A stretch of DNA of 40,838 bases from Helochares maculicollis (GCA_033557835.1 JAWQRO010000377.1:1-40838), one strand, 5' to 3'. Counted from the first letter of the stretch, positions 11,685 to 23,252 are shown. A program made the numbers and translations. The notes: generated by a model not told the origin, from the sequence alone.

Positions 11685-14646
11685 GTATGTTTATCGAATT
11701 TAAATCCTGTTTGCTTTCTTCATCCTGTCATTTGAGATATGACTACATAGCCATTTTAATTCAATTTGACTTGATACCTCAACGTTTAATCAAAACTTCT
11801 TTGTAATCTCATTATTTTCGATAAGTATATCAAAACTTTATTGAACTTGTTGAATGTATTTCAAAAATGATTCTTTGTCTGGATCTAAACTATCTCCTGC
11901 CTCTACTGTTTTAGGTACCAGGTTGTCCAATACGTTTTACCATATCAATAAGAAAAATGCAATTTTTAGATTTGAAATACTTTTTATTATTCAGTATAGT
12001 CTTCCTGAACATCAATTAACTTCCAATTCCAATTTATGAATTCCATCCCTAAAGTGAGAATCTGAAAGGGCTGCAAAACGTGCTTCCGCATCTGTTATGA
12101 CCTTATCATTTGATAAAAACACTTTCCACACTTGAATTGTTTAGGTTTTGAAACAGATGGAAGTGGCTAGGGGCCAAATCTGGTGAATACCGTGGATGCT
12201 TCAACAATTTAAACTTTAATTCAAAACCAGGTCATTTTTCATGAATTTTTCCTTCAGCTAGTATAAACGGTTACCATAATATTCAGAATTTATTGTTTTA
12301 ATAGTTTGCAAGTAATCCACAAACATAATTCCTTTCGCATCTCAAAAAATTGATGCTAACACGTTTTCTAGACACGAACTCATTTCAGAACCGCAAAACC
12401 AGGTTCACACCACTCTTTGGCCTCTTGTTTTTATTCAGGATTATGGTGATAGCCCCAAGTCTTATCCCATAGTGATAAATTGATGCACAAAGTCCATTTT
12501 ATCCTTTTGGAATAGCTTTAAATGTTGCTGAGAAAGCCACATTTGAATGGGTTTATGTTCCATTGTTCACAAATGTGCACCAATTCTGTACACAGCTTTC
12601 TGAAACCCAATACTTCAATCAAAATATTGCTTACACTGCCCGCTGAGATGCCTAGAGCTTCTATTAAATCTTTTTCAGTGACTAGATGATTTTCCAATAC
12701 AATATCCTGTATGTTTTTACAATTTCTGGTGTTGTTGCTACTTTTGAACGTCTTTAATATGGATCATCTTTAAGAATTGTACAACCATATTTAAATTCAG
12801 CAACCCATCTTTCTACTGTACTGATTGAAGGTGAAAAGTTCTTACACACTCAATCACTACATGATACTTGTATTTTTCCATTATCAAAAAATACAGTAAC
12901 ACGTGGATACTAAATAGCGTGTACACAAAAAATGAATTGACAGATTGAAATAAAATTTCACATATTTTATATTATTTGAGCTATTCGTACTTAATAAAGA
13001 CAACAGCTCACAAAAATATGAAATATTCACTCGACATGTTTGAACTAAAATTGTTTATGAGAACGAGGGGACAAACTGAAGCAGTCCTATAAAGAAGAAC
13101 ACATGATAATAAAATTTATGTTCTAGTCTTTCAACCCTAAAGCTTTAGACTTGGCTATATTCACAAATAAATAGTAGTTAGAAATCATCCGCACTAGGAA
13201 TTGCCCACAGTTTTTATGGTAACATCATCTGAAATACTTTTCGAACTCCATTCATCATATCTATGCTCATGACTCACTCAAACGATTGTTTCTTTGATAT
13301 TTATAGCAGTTTTTATGATAATTAATTATAACATTGGAATCAGTTTTACGGTGATCTAAACTAAAATCTATATAACTAGTGTTTCCCTTTAGTGCTATTT
13401 ATAAACAATTAAACGAACTCTCAGGTAACTATTTGTGAGTTTGTTCACACTGTTCTCCTCATATTTAAACAGGCAAGAAGTGTGCCATGACTTTGAAATG
13501 CTAGTGATTTGTCAATTATCGCTCATATTTGCAATAAATAATAAATTCCAGCGCTGAAATTGTGCCTTACACCACTTGAATAAACATTTCCATTTTCAAG
13601 AATCAATGCAGTTTTCATTCAATGTTTCTGTTAATTATATTTTGTTGATGATCATGATCGAAATCAAGCAGATACTCGAATGATGTCGAGTCAGATACAT
13701 TGGCTCAATTATTTAACACCATAATCGTCCCAATCACACTGTTATAGTGAAGCCATATTTGCAATCTAATGTATCTACAGAGGTTTCATGAAGTATTAAA
13801 AGTGTGAAGGTAATTTTCTTCAAAAAGACTTGGAAATTTTTAGGCATTTAAAAATTCAAGTTGTTAATTTTACACATCAAAATAAATTATGAAATCTACT
13901 TATACTCAATTTGGACTTACCTAAAAAGTTTTATATTTACTACAAATTTGCTCCTCTCATTAGTGTTACAATATCTAACTTGAATAACCATTCATTACTC
14001 ATGCTGTATTCAACAATATTTACAAATGAACCCACAAGTTCTTCTAGAGCGATGATACTTGTTCACTTCACTAGTTAAAATTCCCTGTTTTACTTTTTTA
14101 ATTCTAGACTTATTAATAGATTCGTAAGTAGATGGGGTAATGCTGTTCATAAAACCAAAAATAATATTGACATATAAAGTTCCTATGTTTTGACATCCTT
14201 TCTCCATTCTTTTCTTTTGATCTTGTTACTCTTTTAAAAAAATTATGAATTGCTAGAGCAATTAGAAGATTGCTTGTAAACCAAATTAAAACAATTTGTG
14301 TTTTAATATATGTTCGTTGTAGAAGTTTATATTTTCTGTAATATTTTGAATATTAATGAATGATTGAATGGCTGCCTAAATAGTAATTGGTTGCAATAGT
14401 AAAGGACTACCAAAGTTTTACTGTTTTAAAACATTTCTTCACCTTTCTCACTCTTACAACCAGCCAGTAATACTTTTAATTTTAAAACATTATAATTTCT
14501 TTTATTCTTCTTGAATATTTAGATTTTAAAACAGATGCTGAAACATGTGAGTCACTAGTTTTGAGGAAAACTTTAAATATTAATTTTCTCTTACATAGCA
14601 TTAATAACTGCTTTAGAATAAACATCTTATATAACTTTTTATCCAG
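11685..14646 (+). other. Second coding intron of the acyltransferase gene
   Basis: A phase-1 intron of about 3 kb runs from GTATGT to TTATCCAG. It hosts a dead mariner element in antisense. The rest is AT-rich with no recognised feature. Confidence 0.8.
11917..12960 (-). mobile_element. Degenerate mariner element, copy 1 (in the acyltransferase intron)
   Basis: Read on the minus strand, fragments match a mariner transposase in order. They are STVERWVAEFKYG (DNA-binding region), VATTPEIVKNIQDIVLENH, DLIEALGISAGSVSNIL, a DKTW box where the family has GDETW, KQEAKEWCEPG, and the tail DVQEDYTE. Many stops and frameshifts show it is inactive. ACCAGGTTGTCCAATACG near 11917 resembles a mariner terminal repeat. 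A faint inverted match near 13065-13077 (GGGACAAACTG) may mark the other end. Copy 2 at 39480-40490 is a relative. Confidence 0.75.
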
Positions 14647-14804
14647 TTGGGCAGCCCATTGATGTACAGAAGATAGAACATCCAACAAGAGAGCAAGTTG
14701 AAGAACTACATGAGAAGTTTATGAAGCACTTGGAAGAACTTTTCGAGTCGCAAAAGCACCTGTACTTGAAAAATGCCGACTCTATAAAGCTTGAATTCGA
14801 ATAA
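14647..14804 (+). CDS. DGAT2/MOGAT-family acyltransferase, terminal exon
   Basis: This exon completes the C-terminal block VGQPIDVQKIEHPT, the conserved VVGxPI-HPT signature of DGAT2-family enzymes. It continues through a charged helix (VEELHEKFMKHLEELFE) to IKLEFE and a TAA stop at 14802-14804. The G|TT split codon joins exactly to the previous exon (TTV-VGQPI), confirming the intron despite its inserted mariner. It has no ER-retrieval motif, which is normal for a polytopic ER enzyme. Confidence 0.93.
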
Positions 14805-15300
14805 TGGGACCTACTTAATTCATGAAGAGATTCTGAATTTCTAAATAGAAATGATCACAACATAGACTCTTTTTACCAGTATACACTTACATTAATCAAT
14901 TGATTATTTTAATGGGTCTTACTCAATGTAAAACATTATGCAGTCTTTCTACGTTCTTTACTAGCTCATGATTTCATTAGCTGCAATTATTTTTGAGAAA
15001 TGCACACTGAATTCAATTGCATATTTGAAACTATATTTACTTAAATGATTTGCAATAGTTTTTAAACTAGCATTTTTACATATTTGTAGTAGTATTTCTA
15101 CAAAGCTTATTTATATTAAATATTAATGTTGTAAACACTTGATTAAGCTGGTATTGTTTCTATTTGGAAATATCTAGATTGACGACTGAAGAAACCCTTG
15201 AGTTTGTATAGAATATTTGTAGTTTTTGTTATTTAAATTAAATCGAAAAAGTACAAATTGTGATATAAATATTTTCGGTATCTTATGTATGTAAGCTATA

Positions 15301-15306
15301 AATAAA
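15301..15306 (+). terminator. Polyadenylation signal of the acyltransferase gene
   Basis: AATAAA lies about 500 bases past the stop codon. The 3' UTR is inferred to be 14805 to about 15325. It faces the 3' end of the minus-strand thioredoxin-array gene about 0.5 kb away. Confidence 0.6.
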
Positions 15307-15329
15307 GATTTAAGTACTGTTTTCTAGAT

Positions 15330-15850
15330 TGTTTCGTTTATTTATTTATCATTGTATTAAATGCTATTAATTTTAAACTGGGCGTATTTACGTTTATATG
15401 TGTTAATTTAACAAGTTTATGGATTACCATGTTACTAATAACCATATTTTTGTAAACTTGTGTCAATTACAATTTTACATTTCTTCCTTAGTTTATGCTA
15501 AGCTCTTAAATTTTGCATAATAAACCCAGTGCCATGTTCCTGCCAACTTAAGCAAGTTTTAGTTATGAATTCAAATTTTAAAATTCGACCCTTTGCAAAT
15601 AAATTTTGCACGCATTCAATTGTAAAGACTGAAAATATATTTTTAGTCAAAAAAATGCAAGGTATTGCACATTACATAAAAATATATCAAAATGCCTAAA
15701 GTTGATTTGCTGGTGTTTGTCATAGTCTAAATTGAAACATAGAAATTCAGTTTATCGAGCTTTGTGTAATATTTTTATTCTGCGAATCAGTTATCAATAT
15801 GTTAAGAACACTATCTCAAAGATTAGTTGGAGTAATAAAAAGATAATAAA
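15330..15850. other. Spacer between convergent genes
   Basis: This AT-rich spacer separates the two inferred polyadenylation sites. Nothing is recognised in it. Confidence 0.6.
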
Positions 15851-15872
15851 AATAAGTAAATAAATTTTTTAT

Positions 15873-15890
15873 TTTATTGTCTTATTTATT
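15873..15890 (-). terminator. Polyadenylation signals of the thioredoxin-array gene (long form)
   Basis: Two minus-strand AATAAA hexamers (plus-strand TTTATT at 15885-15890 and 15873-15878) lie about 750 bases beyond the stop codon at 16639. The 3' UTR is inferred to run from 16638 down to about 15855. Confidence 0.55.
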
Positions 15891-16638
15891 TACAGCATTA
15901 TTTACATAATTTAAACTTAAAATTATCATGTAACATTTTGAAATCGTACAGACCTCAATTTGCGGGAATGATTGTACAAAATGAAGTAAAAGATGGAGCA
16001 TTTTTAACCCTTTCTTATTTGTCCTTTTTAACTACAAATAGTAGCAAAGAGTCGTCTTATTGAAAGAGCAACAAATTGGTCCGAAGGACATGACACAACT
16101 ACAAAACACATTTCCTTGAATTTTGAACACTTGTGATGGAAATTAGAAATTTTATACAATCATAAACGAAACGATGACTAAACTCGACATGAGACTGAAA
16201 ACATGAAACTGGAAAGTTTAGGTAACGATTTTTTAATTGGATAAAATAACATTAATTATGGAAAATTCACGCAAGTCACTCTTAGAAAAACATCCATGCA
16301 GCATTCACACAATTCATTTAAAATACAAATTAACTATTATACGATGTAATTCAAAGTAAATAAACTGAAACTAGCAGATTAAAAATAAATATAAATTGAT
16401 GACTAGTGAATTGAAGAGGCTAATAATGACAAATTTGATGCCTAGCAAAAACAAGAAAAGTCTAGCAACTAAAAGATAAAATAAAGATAAATAAAGTGGA
16501 TATAATTGGACACAACTAAATTATGTGAAAATATTCAAAATGAGTAAATAACTTAGGGGAATACACATAAGTAAAATAGTATAAATTAAGAGTTTGAAAA
16601 AATAAATTATTTAAAAGTTGTGGAGGGGTTTGATAATT

Positions 16639-17009
16639 TTATGTTTGTTTGGGATGTGATGCGGGTGCTGGTGGGTGGGATTTGAAACACTGCAATAAAA
16701 AGGCAGTGTATGTAACAAAAGCTACCCCAATTGCCAATAAGGCATACATAAAGATGTTCAGTTCAGGCTGCCTGAACCTATTTTTGCGTAACCATTCTAG
16801 TACATCGTTTTCTGATTTTAAATCGCCTCTATATATGCTAGGGAAGCGCCTCCTGAAGTAAACGATGGCAGGGAGACTTGTAACACCCCATTTTCTTGCA
16901 TATCTGGGATCCGCCATTTTCACAAAGGTGATATCAAAGTTATCAGTTTCGCTATCGATGTTTTCTAGCTTCTCCAGAACAAGTTTGCTTTCTTCTGAAT
17001 GTTGGTCAT
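16639..17009 (-). CDS. Thioredoxin-array protein, exon 21 (repeat 15, membrane anchor, stop)
   Basis: The exon opens YDDQHSEESKLVLEKLENID (no CxxC), then FVKMADPRYARKWGV, LPAIVYF with the cis-Pro and SIYRGDL. After EWLRKNRF it has a clear transmembrane helix (FMYALLAIGVAFVTYTAFLL). A short tail rich in Pro, His and Ser ends in PKQT with a stop at 16639-16641. It has no KDEL. The N-terminal array should be lumenal or extracellular with the tail in the cytosol. Confidence 0.9.
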
Positions 17010-17328
17010 CTGAAACCCATCACAGGTTGTATTATTAAAACTAAATATAAAATTTTTAAGAAAATAGAAACCAAGAGTTTTAAGAAATATATATTTTTTT
17101 TAATATTATTTTTATTAAGACGAAGGTAGTTAAATGCTAATGTTTAAGGCAATGTTTAGGCATTATAGAGAAATATAAGATTTCATTAAAATTTTGCAGC
17201 AATAGATTTATACCCTCATGTACTAAATTGAAAATGTATTAATGTTGCATTTTCTAAATTACTTTGATTTTGTGCTATTTTTCTTCAACGGGACGTTGGA
17301 ATAATTTTGGTATACTGAAAATACTTAC

Positions 17329-17652
17329 AAAAGAAGACGGTGACAAATTCGTTCTCATCCAAAAGTTTATCTAACATCTTCCTGTTGACTTCTTCAATTT
17401 CATTTTTTATTTCAAAAACGTCTTGGGAGGTCAACCAATCTAAAACACGATCTGCTTGAGTCAAGTCCCCATCATAAATCATAGGGGTCTTTTTCCTGAA
17501 ATACATCAAAGATGGCAAGCTGTGCAAGCCATGTTCGGCAGCTGCTTCGGCGCTGTTAATTTTCACAAAGTCAATTCCGAATAGGTCAGCTTCTCCGTCA
17601 ATTTCTTCCAGTTGCTCCAAAATTTCTTCACATTCTGGACAATCGTCGTCAT
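17329..17652 (-). CDS. Thioredoxin-array protein, exon 20 (repeat 14, CPEC)
   Basis: A whole-repeat exon of 324 bases, phase 1 to phase 1. It begins YDDDDCPECEEILEQLEEID, carrying a CxxC active site, and continues FVKINSAEAAAEHGL, LPSLMYF and MIYDGDL. The exon ends NEFVTVFF at a GTAAGTAT donor and so supplies the first strand of repeat 15. CPEC keeps a Pro after the first Cys, giving it a plausible disulfide role. Confidence 0.9.
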
Positions 17653-18285
17653 CTAGAAACATTTGTTTTTTTTAATAACAAGAAGCTTTGTGTTTACGCA
17701 AACTTCTAGCATAAAATATTTGTTTAAGTTTAGTTGTAGTTTAGGTTTGAGTAAATATGAGGAATCCCATAATTAAATATACTAAAAGTTTTGTTCAAAA
17801 TTTAGAAGTATTATAGGCATCTACTTAATATGTTCGCAGTATCTGAAAATTGTTATCTAGGTTCTTCTGCCAAAATAAAAATATATGTCCTGGCAAAATT
17901 GTGATAGTTAAACAATATTAGAGGAAAAAATAAAAATTTGACACTAAGAGTTGCCTTTAAAAATATACGTTCTCCGATTTCTGAAAATACATTCAAGTAA
18001 GTTAAATTTTTCTATTTTTACAAGAAGCAGCATGGAACAGAATTAGTAGTTGTTCTGTTTTGAAGGGTCACATTATAATTCTCCTCAATATATTATTTTC
18101 TTTTCTCAACAAAACATAGTCATTTCAAGAACATAACTTTTTTAATGAAAAATTATCTTTATAAAACATGTTAGTTTAATAAATGTGAATATCTTTCATT
18201 TCGAGAAAATTATTGCATAATAAGTTTTACCAAAAATAGTTTTAAAAATGATGTGTAAATTACTTGCCATGATATAGTTACTTAC
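17653..18285 (-). other. Intron 19/20 of the thioredoxin-array gene
   Basis: Phase-1 intron of about 630 bases, AT-rich. I see no further exon in it. Confidence 0.75.
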
Positions 18286-18924
18286 AGAAAAACACAGCCA
18301 AAAAGGGCGACTCATTCAGCAACCTCACCAACATCCTCTCATTAACTGATTCGATCTCGTCAGCCAATTCTCGATTATCGTCGTCAATAAGCCACTCCAA
18401 AACGGATTCCTCGTTCTGTAGGTCTCCTTCGAAAAGAAGAGGATTTCCATTTCTAAAGTAAACCAAAGCAGGGAACGTCTTGATGCTGTATCTCTTCGCT
18501 AGTTGTGGATCTATAATCCTGACTAAGTGAATACCGTAAACATCGCACTCGTCATCAATCATCTCCAGGTCTTCCAAAATTTCCTCGCAAATGTGGCAGT
18601 TCTGCTTGTAGAAATAAACAGCTAAGTATTGAGTGTCCTCCACTAAAGACTCCAACATGACTCTTGAAATCAACTCGATGCGATCCTCTGTGCGTTGCTG
18701 GATGAGCCACTGAAGGACTTCCTCTTCTTCCGCGAGATCTCCTTCGAAAATTCCTCCAACTCCTTCTTCGAAGTACATCAAAACCGGAAAGTCTGTAGCA
18801 CCATAATGCTCAGCAATCTTTAAATCTTGGGTTTTTACGAAACGGATTCCATGGCGCTCGCAATCATCATCGATATTTTCCAGCTCTTCCAAAATATGAC
18901 TACACTGCTCACACTCATCCGAAT
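18286..18924 (-). CDS. Thioredoxin-array protein, exon 19 (repeats 12 and 13, CEQC and CHIC)
   Basis: A 639-base exon carries two repeats with no intron between them. Repeat 12 begins SDECEQCSHILEELENID, with FPVLMYF and GIFEGDL. Repeat 13 follows as LAVYFYKQNCHICEEILED, with FPALVYF and LLFEGDL. Both have CxxC. The exon ends PFLAVFF at GTAAGTAA. It accepts exon 17 (Tyr codon T|AT) or exon 18 (Asp codon G|AT) at the same phase. Confidence 0.92.
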
Positions 18925-19357
18925 CTAACAGAAAAAGTAGTGTAAGCAGTTTTCAAAAATCAATTATTATACCGATTAGGTTAAACATTGACTAGACAGT
19001 GAAATTTATTGTTTCCTTGCAAGATGAAACTTCAGGGCAAAGGGTGAAAACGGTTATTGACAATAGTTTCATTCAGTCATAATTGATTCTGCTAATTAGA
19101 AAATAAATATTCGTTGAAGGGTTTCGTTTAAAATGTGTGGTTTCTTAATTTGGTCTAGTATTTACAATATTTGACTGCAAGCATCTGAGGTTGGAAGAGT
19201 CAAAGCCATGTCTTGTATTTATCGAGCTACTTTCGATGCAGTGGCTTTACAAAAAGAAAATAAGGGAAATCACAACAGTTATCATGCTATCTACAACAGT
19301 AACACCTCTAAAATCTAAAAGAAAACATTTTTCTGTGTCTACTGGGGGAAGAGGTAC

Positions 19358-19468
19358 CGTATTCATCAGGTTTTCCTTCCTCTCCAGAAGCACTCCTCTT
19401 TTTCTGCCCACCTTTTCCTTTTAACGCTTGTTCTCTTTCTTCGCATAAATCACATTGGGTTTTATTCC
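19358..19468 (-). CDS. Thioredoxin-array protein, optional cassette exon 18 (CDLC plus basic linker)
   Basis: A 111-base open segment is bounded by ATATGTAG and GTACCT, phase 1 on both sides. It encodes NKTQCDLCEEREQALKGKG followed by a Lys/Gly/Ser-rich stretch ending KPDEY. Inserted after exon 17, it gives IYFW-NKTQCDLC, an active-site-like loop with no fold behind it, and then returns in frame to exon 19. Skipping it is equally in frame. The acceptor has a poor pyrimidine tract, as expected of an alternative exon. It could also be a chance ORF, though the CxxC at the correct distance argues against that. Confidence 0.6.
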
Positions 19469-19543
19469 CTACATATGGATACAATTTTAACGCCATTTAT
19501 ATCAAATGCCAAATTGCTAAAGCCACTTAAATGTGGTACTTAC

Positions 19544-19870
19544 AAAAGTAAATGGCCAATGCTTCTTCATTTTCGATCATGTTCATCAATTCGTTGCCTT
19601 CGAAAAGCTCTATAACATCACCGCTCGGATCTTTCTGCGTCAGGAGCCACTGAAGAATGGCCTGCTCATCATAGAGATCTCCTGCGTATATCACTGGATC
19701 CCTGGACCCAGACTTGAAGAACAAAATCGCTGGTAAGGCGAAAACACCATGTTCTTTGACCAATCCTTTATCGTCGATCTTCACGAAGTTGATTCCAGCA
19801 GCGTCGGCTTCGTCATCAATGTGCTCAACTTCCGACAAGACTTTTGGACACTGCTTACATTCAGCGCTGT
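19544..19870 (-). CDS. Thioredoxin-array protein, exon 17 (repeat 11, CKQC)
   Basis: A whole-repeat exon of 327 bases, phase 1 to 1. It begins YSAECKQCPKVLSEVEHID with CxxC, then INFVKIDDKGLVKEHGV, LPAILFF, VIYAGDL and ILQWLL. It has two extra residues (SGSRDP) in the turn before IYAGDL compared with its neighbours. It ends ALAIYF at GTAAGTAC. Confidence 0.9.
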
Positions 19871-19927
19871 CTAAAAGAACAGACTTTGAGTACCCCTTTT
19901 GATTTCATTCACAGGTTAAATACTCAC

Positions 19928-20251
19928 ATAAAAATACAGCGACGTAATCAGATCTTTGGCGGATTTTGTTAAACATTTTCCTGTTGACGCGCTCAATGTG
20001 GTCAGTGAGCTCCATATTTTCTGGATCTGTCAGCCAATCTAACAGTTCTTCTTCGTCGTCAATGTCGCCGTCGTAGTTCAAAGCCTTCCCTTTACGGAAG
20101 TATGTTATTCCTGGTGGATTTCTAAAACCATATTTTTTGGCCATTAGCCTGTCGCTCATTTTAACTATTTTGATGCCGTACTCGGCTGCTTCATCGTCTA
20201 TCAGTTCGATATGCCTCAGAATTCTTGGACTGTCTGGATCTTCTTCTTTAT
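19928..20251 (-). CDS. Thioredoxin-array protein, exon 16 (repeat 10, no CxxC)
   Basis: A whole-repeat exon of 324 bases. The active-site loop reads YKEEDPDSPRILRHIELID, so both cysteines are gone. IKIVKMSDRLMAKKYG and PPGITYF keep the proline. DGDIDDEEELLDWL is acidic. It ends SDYVAVFL at GTGAGTA. This is probably a structural or acidic repeat without oxidoreductase activity. Confidence 0.9.
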
Positions 20252-21309
20252 CTACAATTAAAGCAATAGGATGCTTCAATATCGTTATATGATGGAGAAG
20301 TTATTTTGCTTTTAACATTTGATTAAGCACACTTTGTCGTTGCTGATTTGAATTTGGTACAATTCATATAACGTTTTCTTTGAACGGTGCAGCAAAACAG
20401 TAGATATTCAGTTTATATCCAATTTCCATATCATGTTTAAAGTAGATGGCAATCATAACAAAATTTGGGCTCAATATTTTAACATTATGAGCACTCTTGA
20501 ATCTATTTTGACCATTTATGGTTCTACTCAGACAATTGTTTAGGAACGAGATGTTATAAAAATCAACAATATTCGTATATAGTCCTAATTATTAAATGTT
20601 TCAATCATTATAAACTTGACCCATAGTAAACTTTTTTTTGAAATTTGCTATTCTATTGTTATTTCTACAGACAAAAGCAGAAGCAACATTTTTACATAAA
20701 TATACACAGTACTATCATTTTTCGTACTGTAGACTGAATATACTAATGGTCAATTCATTGCAATTTAAAAACTTTTCATGTATATTTTTTATGTACAGAC
20801 ATTAAATAGACCATGCCAACCTAAAATTATGACATTATTTTTTCACCTTTAGATATTATTTCAACTGAATGTGAGAGGATAAGCATGTGACAGTTCTAAT
20901 GCTCTGATTAAACTAAAATTTGCATAATCTTCCATATTACAAATGATTTCCCAAAGTTTTAGAACCGATAAATCGAATTAACTAAAATATACTCTCTTTC
21001 ACTTATAGTATAGTGGTGTTTTAATTGAAGTAATAAATGCAGTTAGTAGCCTAAATGTTACAATATTAAAAAACAGCGTTTAATAGCGCGGGAACATACA
21101 TAGTTAGATTTGATTGCTATCGAAAATAATGCTATTAAAAGCCAATAGGAAATGTAATAGCAAACCAGTTTTCGTTGCGATTGTTCGATTTAAAACACTT
21201 ATTAAAACTTTTGCATTAACAACATCGCGTATATTAAATTAAAACTTTATTGACGCATTGCAAATTTTCAGCGGCTAAGCCACACGAAAAGTAAAATATT
21301 TATACTTAC
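20252..21309 (-). other. Intron 15/16 of the thioredoxin-array gene
   Basis: About 1.06 kb, phase 1. No additional thioredoxin-type exon is visible on the minus strand. Confidence 0.7.
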
Positions 21310-21441
21310 AGAAAACTACTGCCAAAAACTCTTTCGTCTCAATGTATTTGAAGAGAGTGTCTCGATCAATCTCCTCTATACTTTCGTCGTTCTTTTGATC
21401 CATCATCCATTCTAATACTTCTGCTTCGTCCAGCAAGTTCC
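21310..21441 (-). CDS. Thioredoxin-array protein, exon 15 (second half of repeat 9, first strand of repeat 10)
   Basis: A 132-base half-domain exon starts after GGTAG and encodes NLLDEAEVLEWMMDQKNDE, then IEEIDRDTLFKYIETK and FLAVVF before GTAAGTAT. Its G|GG codon fits the end of exon 11 (MYDG) and also the end of exon 14 (GTG), so it can complete repeat 9 directly or follow the acidic insert. It is homologous to, but longer than, exon 12. Confidence 0.85.
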
Positions 21442-22635
21442 CTACCAGATTATTAAGTAGTTTTAGAATTTTTACTATTTCTACATCAAATTAGCCATTT
21501 TGAAATAGCAATAAATCAATACAACATTTCAGGTTTCAACTGTTAACCAGAAAATATATTCAAACCACAATACCTTTGAATAAATCAAACTTTCCAATAT
21601 ATCGGCATTTTTGTAGTATATATGGGCGAAAGTCTGACCCGAAATAAAATATGTAGAATATGCCAAAGGTAGACAGATAAAATAAGAAGAAAGATTTAGG
21701 ATGCATTAAAATTAAGTTAAGTGAAATATACTAAATTAAATATTCATTTAACTAGCACAGCTAAGATAAGTAATAAATGAGGCTTCGCTGTGGCTAAAAT
21801 TGAATAGATTTTCAATGGCGAAACCATATAAAACAACGATTATGGAATGGCTCTAAAACAAATCAAACAACTTACCAAATTGAAACCGCCACAAAAAGCA
21901 GCTACACAAAATTAATGCCTCTGACACTGGCTGCGTGCACAAAGAAATCAACTATTTATAAAACTATTCCAATCTATTTTAAACATTCGAAATCAAATGG
22001 TGTAATTTCAAAATCTAAATCAAAAATAACTAAATAAAAAAACATAAGACTTAAATTATAGAAAACAATTTATTCCATAACAACAATGTACACTAATATT
22101 TTTACGTATAATTTTAAGTTTTGATGTGTAGATGGCGTTGGTGTCAAGTAGTTCTCAAGTGCTTAAATTATGTTGTTCTTGTGTGAGTGGCGCTCAAACA
22201 TGCGAGGGTGGCTTTTTTGCAAAATTATTTGTTTTAAAAAATGCCAACGACTTTATATTTTTTAAATTAATAAAAAGTGCTGTTAAAATGGCGCAAATTG
22301 GCAGGCATATTCCCTTTTGACTGCAGCTAACTAGCGTAACGTTATTAATTGCAAACACGTAGAGCCTTTTTATACATATTATTATACTTGTAAAGTGTTT
22401 TCAAGCAATTTTGTCGATAACCACGCAAATAGAATGATATCGTGAGCTTTTCATGGTTTCGGTACAAGTTAGTTGCATTTTAGGGTGGCCATTGCGATTT
22501 AAATAGCTACATTTCTTCTAAGGCACTAGCTGACCTACCAAAAAATTAAAACACCCGTTTAATTTTTGGGTAGATTTGAAAATATTGACTACTAAGAGCT
22601 TAACAAAGATAGTAAATAACAATATGTACAATGTG
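21442..22635 (-). other. Intron between exons 14 and 15
   Basis: AT-rich sequence, part of the 11-to-15 intron in the long form. I see no further exon. The upper part overlaps the inferred 3' UTR of the short form. Confidence 0.6.
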
Positions 22636-22641
22636 TTTATT
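22636..22641 (-). terminator. Candidate polyadenylation signal of the short isoform
   Basis: A minus-strand AATAAA (plus-strand TTTATT) lies about 240 bases downstream of the in-frame stop at 22879-22881. It is the first such hexamer after that stop. It supports use of exon 14 as an alternative terminal exon. Confidence 0.4.
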
Positions 22642-22878
22642 AACAACAACAAAAAATAACTAAATAACAAAACGTTAAGAGTGAACTCAAAAATCGCCGC
22701 ACTCAAAAAAGCTGTTTTTACTGTAACGTCAAAATAAAAAGAAGGACCGAACTAGAGTCGTCGAGCCGATTGCATGTATAATTGGGGAAGGGGAGGTCGA
22801 TGTGTTCAGAGATCAATCATCTTCTTCGAATCAAGCTTCACCATGTAATACGGTACTCAGATTAGAGGTGTTAAACAT

Positions 22879-23252
22879 TTACCACCACCAGATATATTTA
22901 CCAGTACCGAAGAATCCCTTTTTTCCTTTCTGTCCTTTCTCAGCTTGTCCCTTGCTCATCTCTGGCTGAGCTTTTCCTTTCGTCGGTTCTTTAGCTTCTT
23001 TCGTAGGTTTGTTGGCTACAACCGGTTTGGTCAAAGGCTTAGGAGCTTCTTTTTTAATTTCTTTAGCTGGTGGGGCTTTTTGAGGTTTAGGGGCCGGTTT
23101 CTGGGGTTTGGTGGCTACTTTGGTGGAGGAAGCGGAAGCCTTGGCTACTTTGGTCCCTTTCGATGGTTTGCTGGGGCAGCATTGGTAAGGTTCGAAGGGG
23201 CTCTTAGGGAACGTTCCTTTACCTCCTAAACCAACGTAGAAGCATCCGTCAC
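22879..23252 (-). CDS. Thioredoxin-array protein, exon 14 (Lys/Pro/Ala-rich; alternative terminal exon)
   Basis: After a TTATGCAG acceptor the frame reads DGCFYVGLGGKGTF, PYQCCPSKPSKG, and then a long tract rich in Lys, Pro and Ala ending KGQKGKKGFFGTG. At 22902/22901 there is a GTAAATAT donor (phase 1) that would join exon 15 in frame. If it is not used, translation runs on through KYIWWW to a TAA at 22879-22881. The terminal reading gives a protein of about 1,155 residues without the later CxxC repeats or the membrane anchor. The segment is not thioredoxin-like and I do not recognise it. Confidence 0.7.

Noticed and set aside
15857..15900. Possible AT-rich matrix or origin element
   Set aside because: It is ordinary AT-rich 3' UTR with polyadenylation hexamers; no further structure is seen.
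16649..16861. Plus-strand ORF opposite the last exon
   Set aside because: Shadow of exon 21, which has a thioredoxin repeat and membrane helix in frame.
22945..23229. Plus-strand ORF rich in Phe, Gly and Arg
   Set aside because: It is the complement of the Lys/Pro/Ala-rich exon 14 on the minus strand, which has splice sites and phase continuity.
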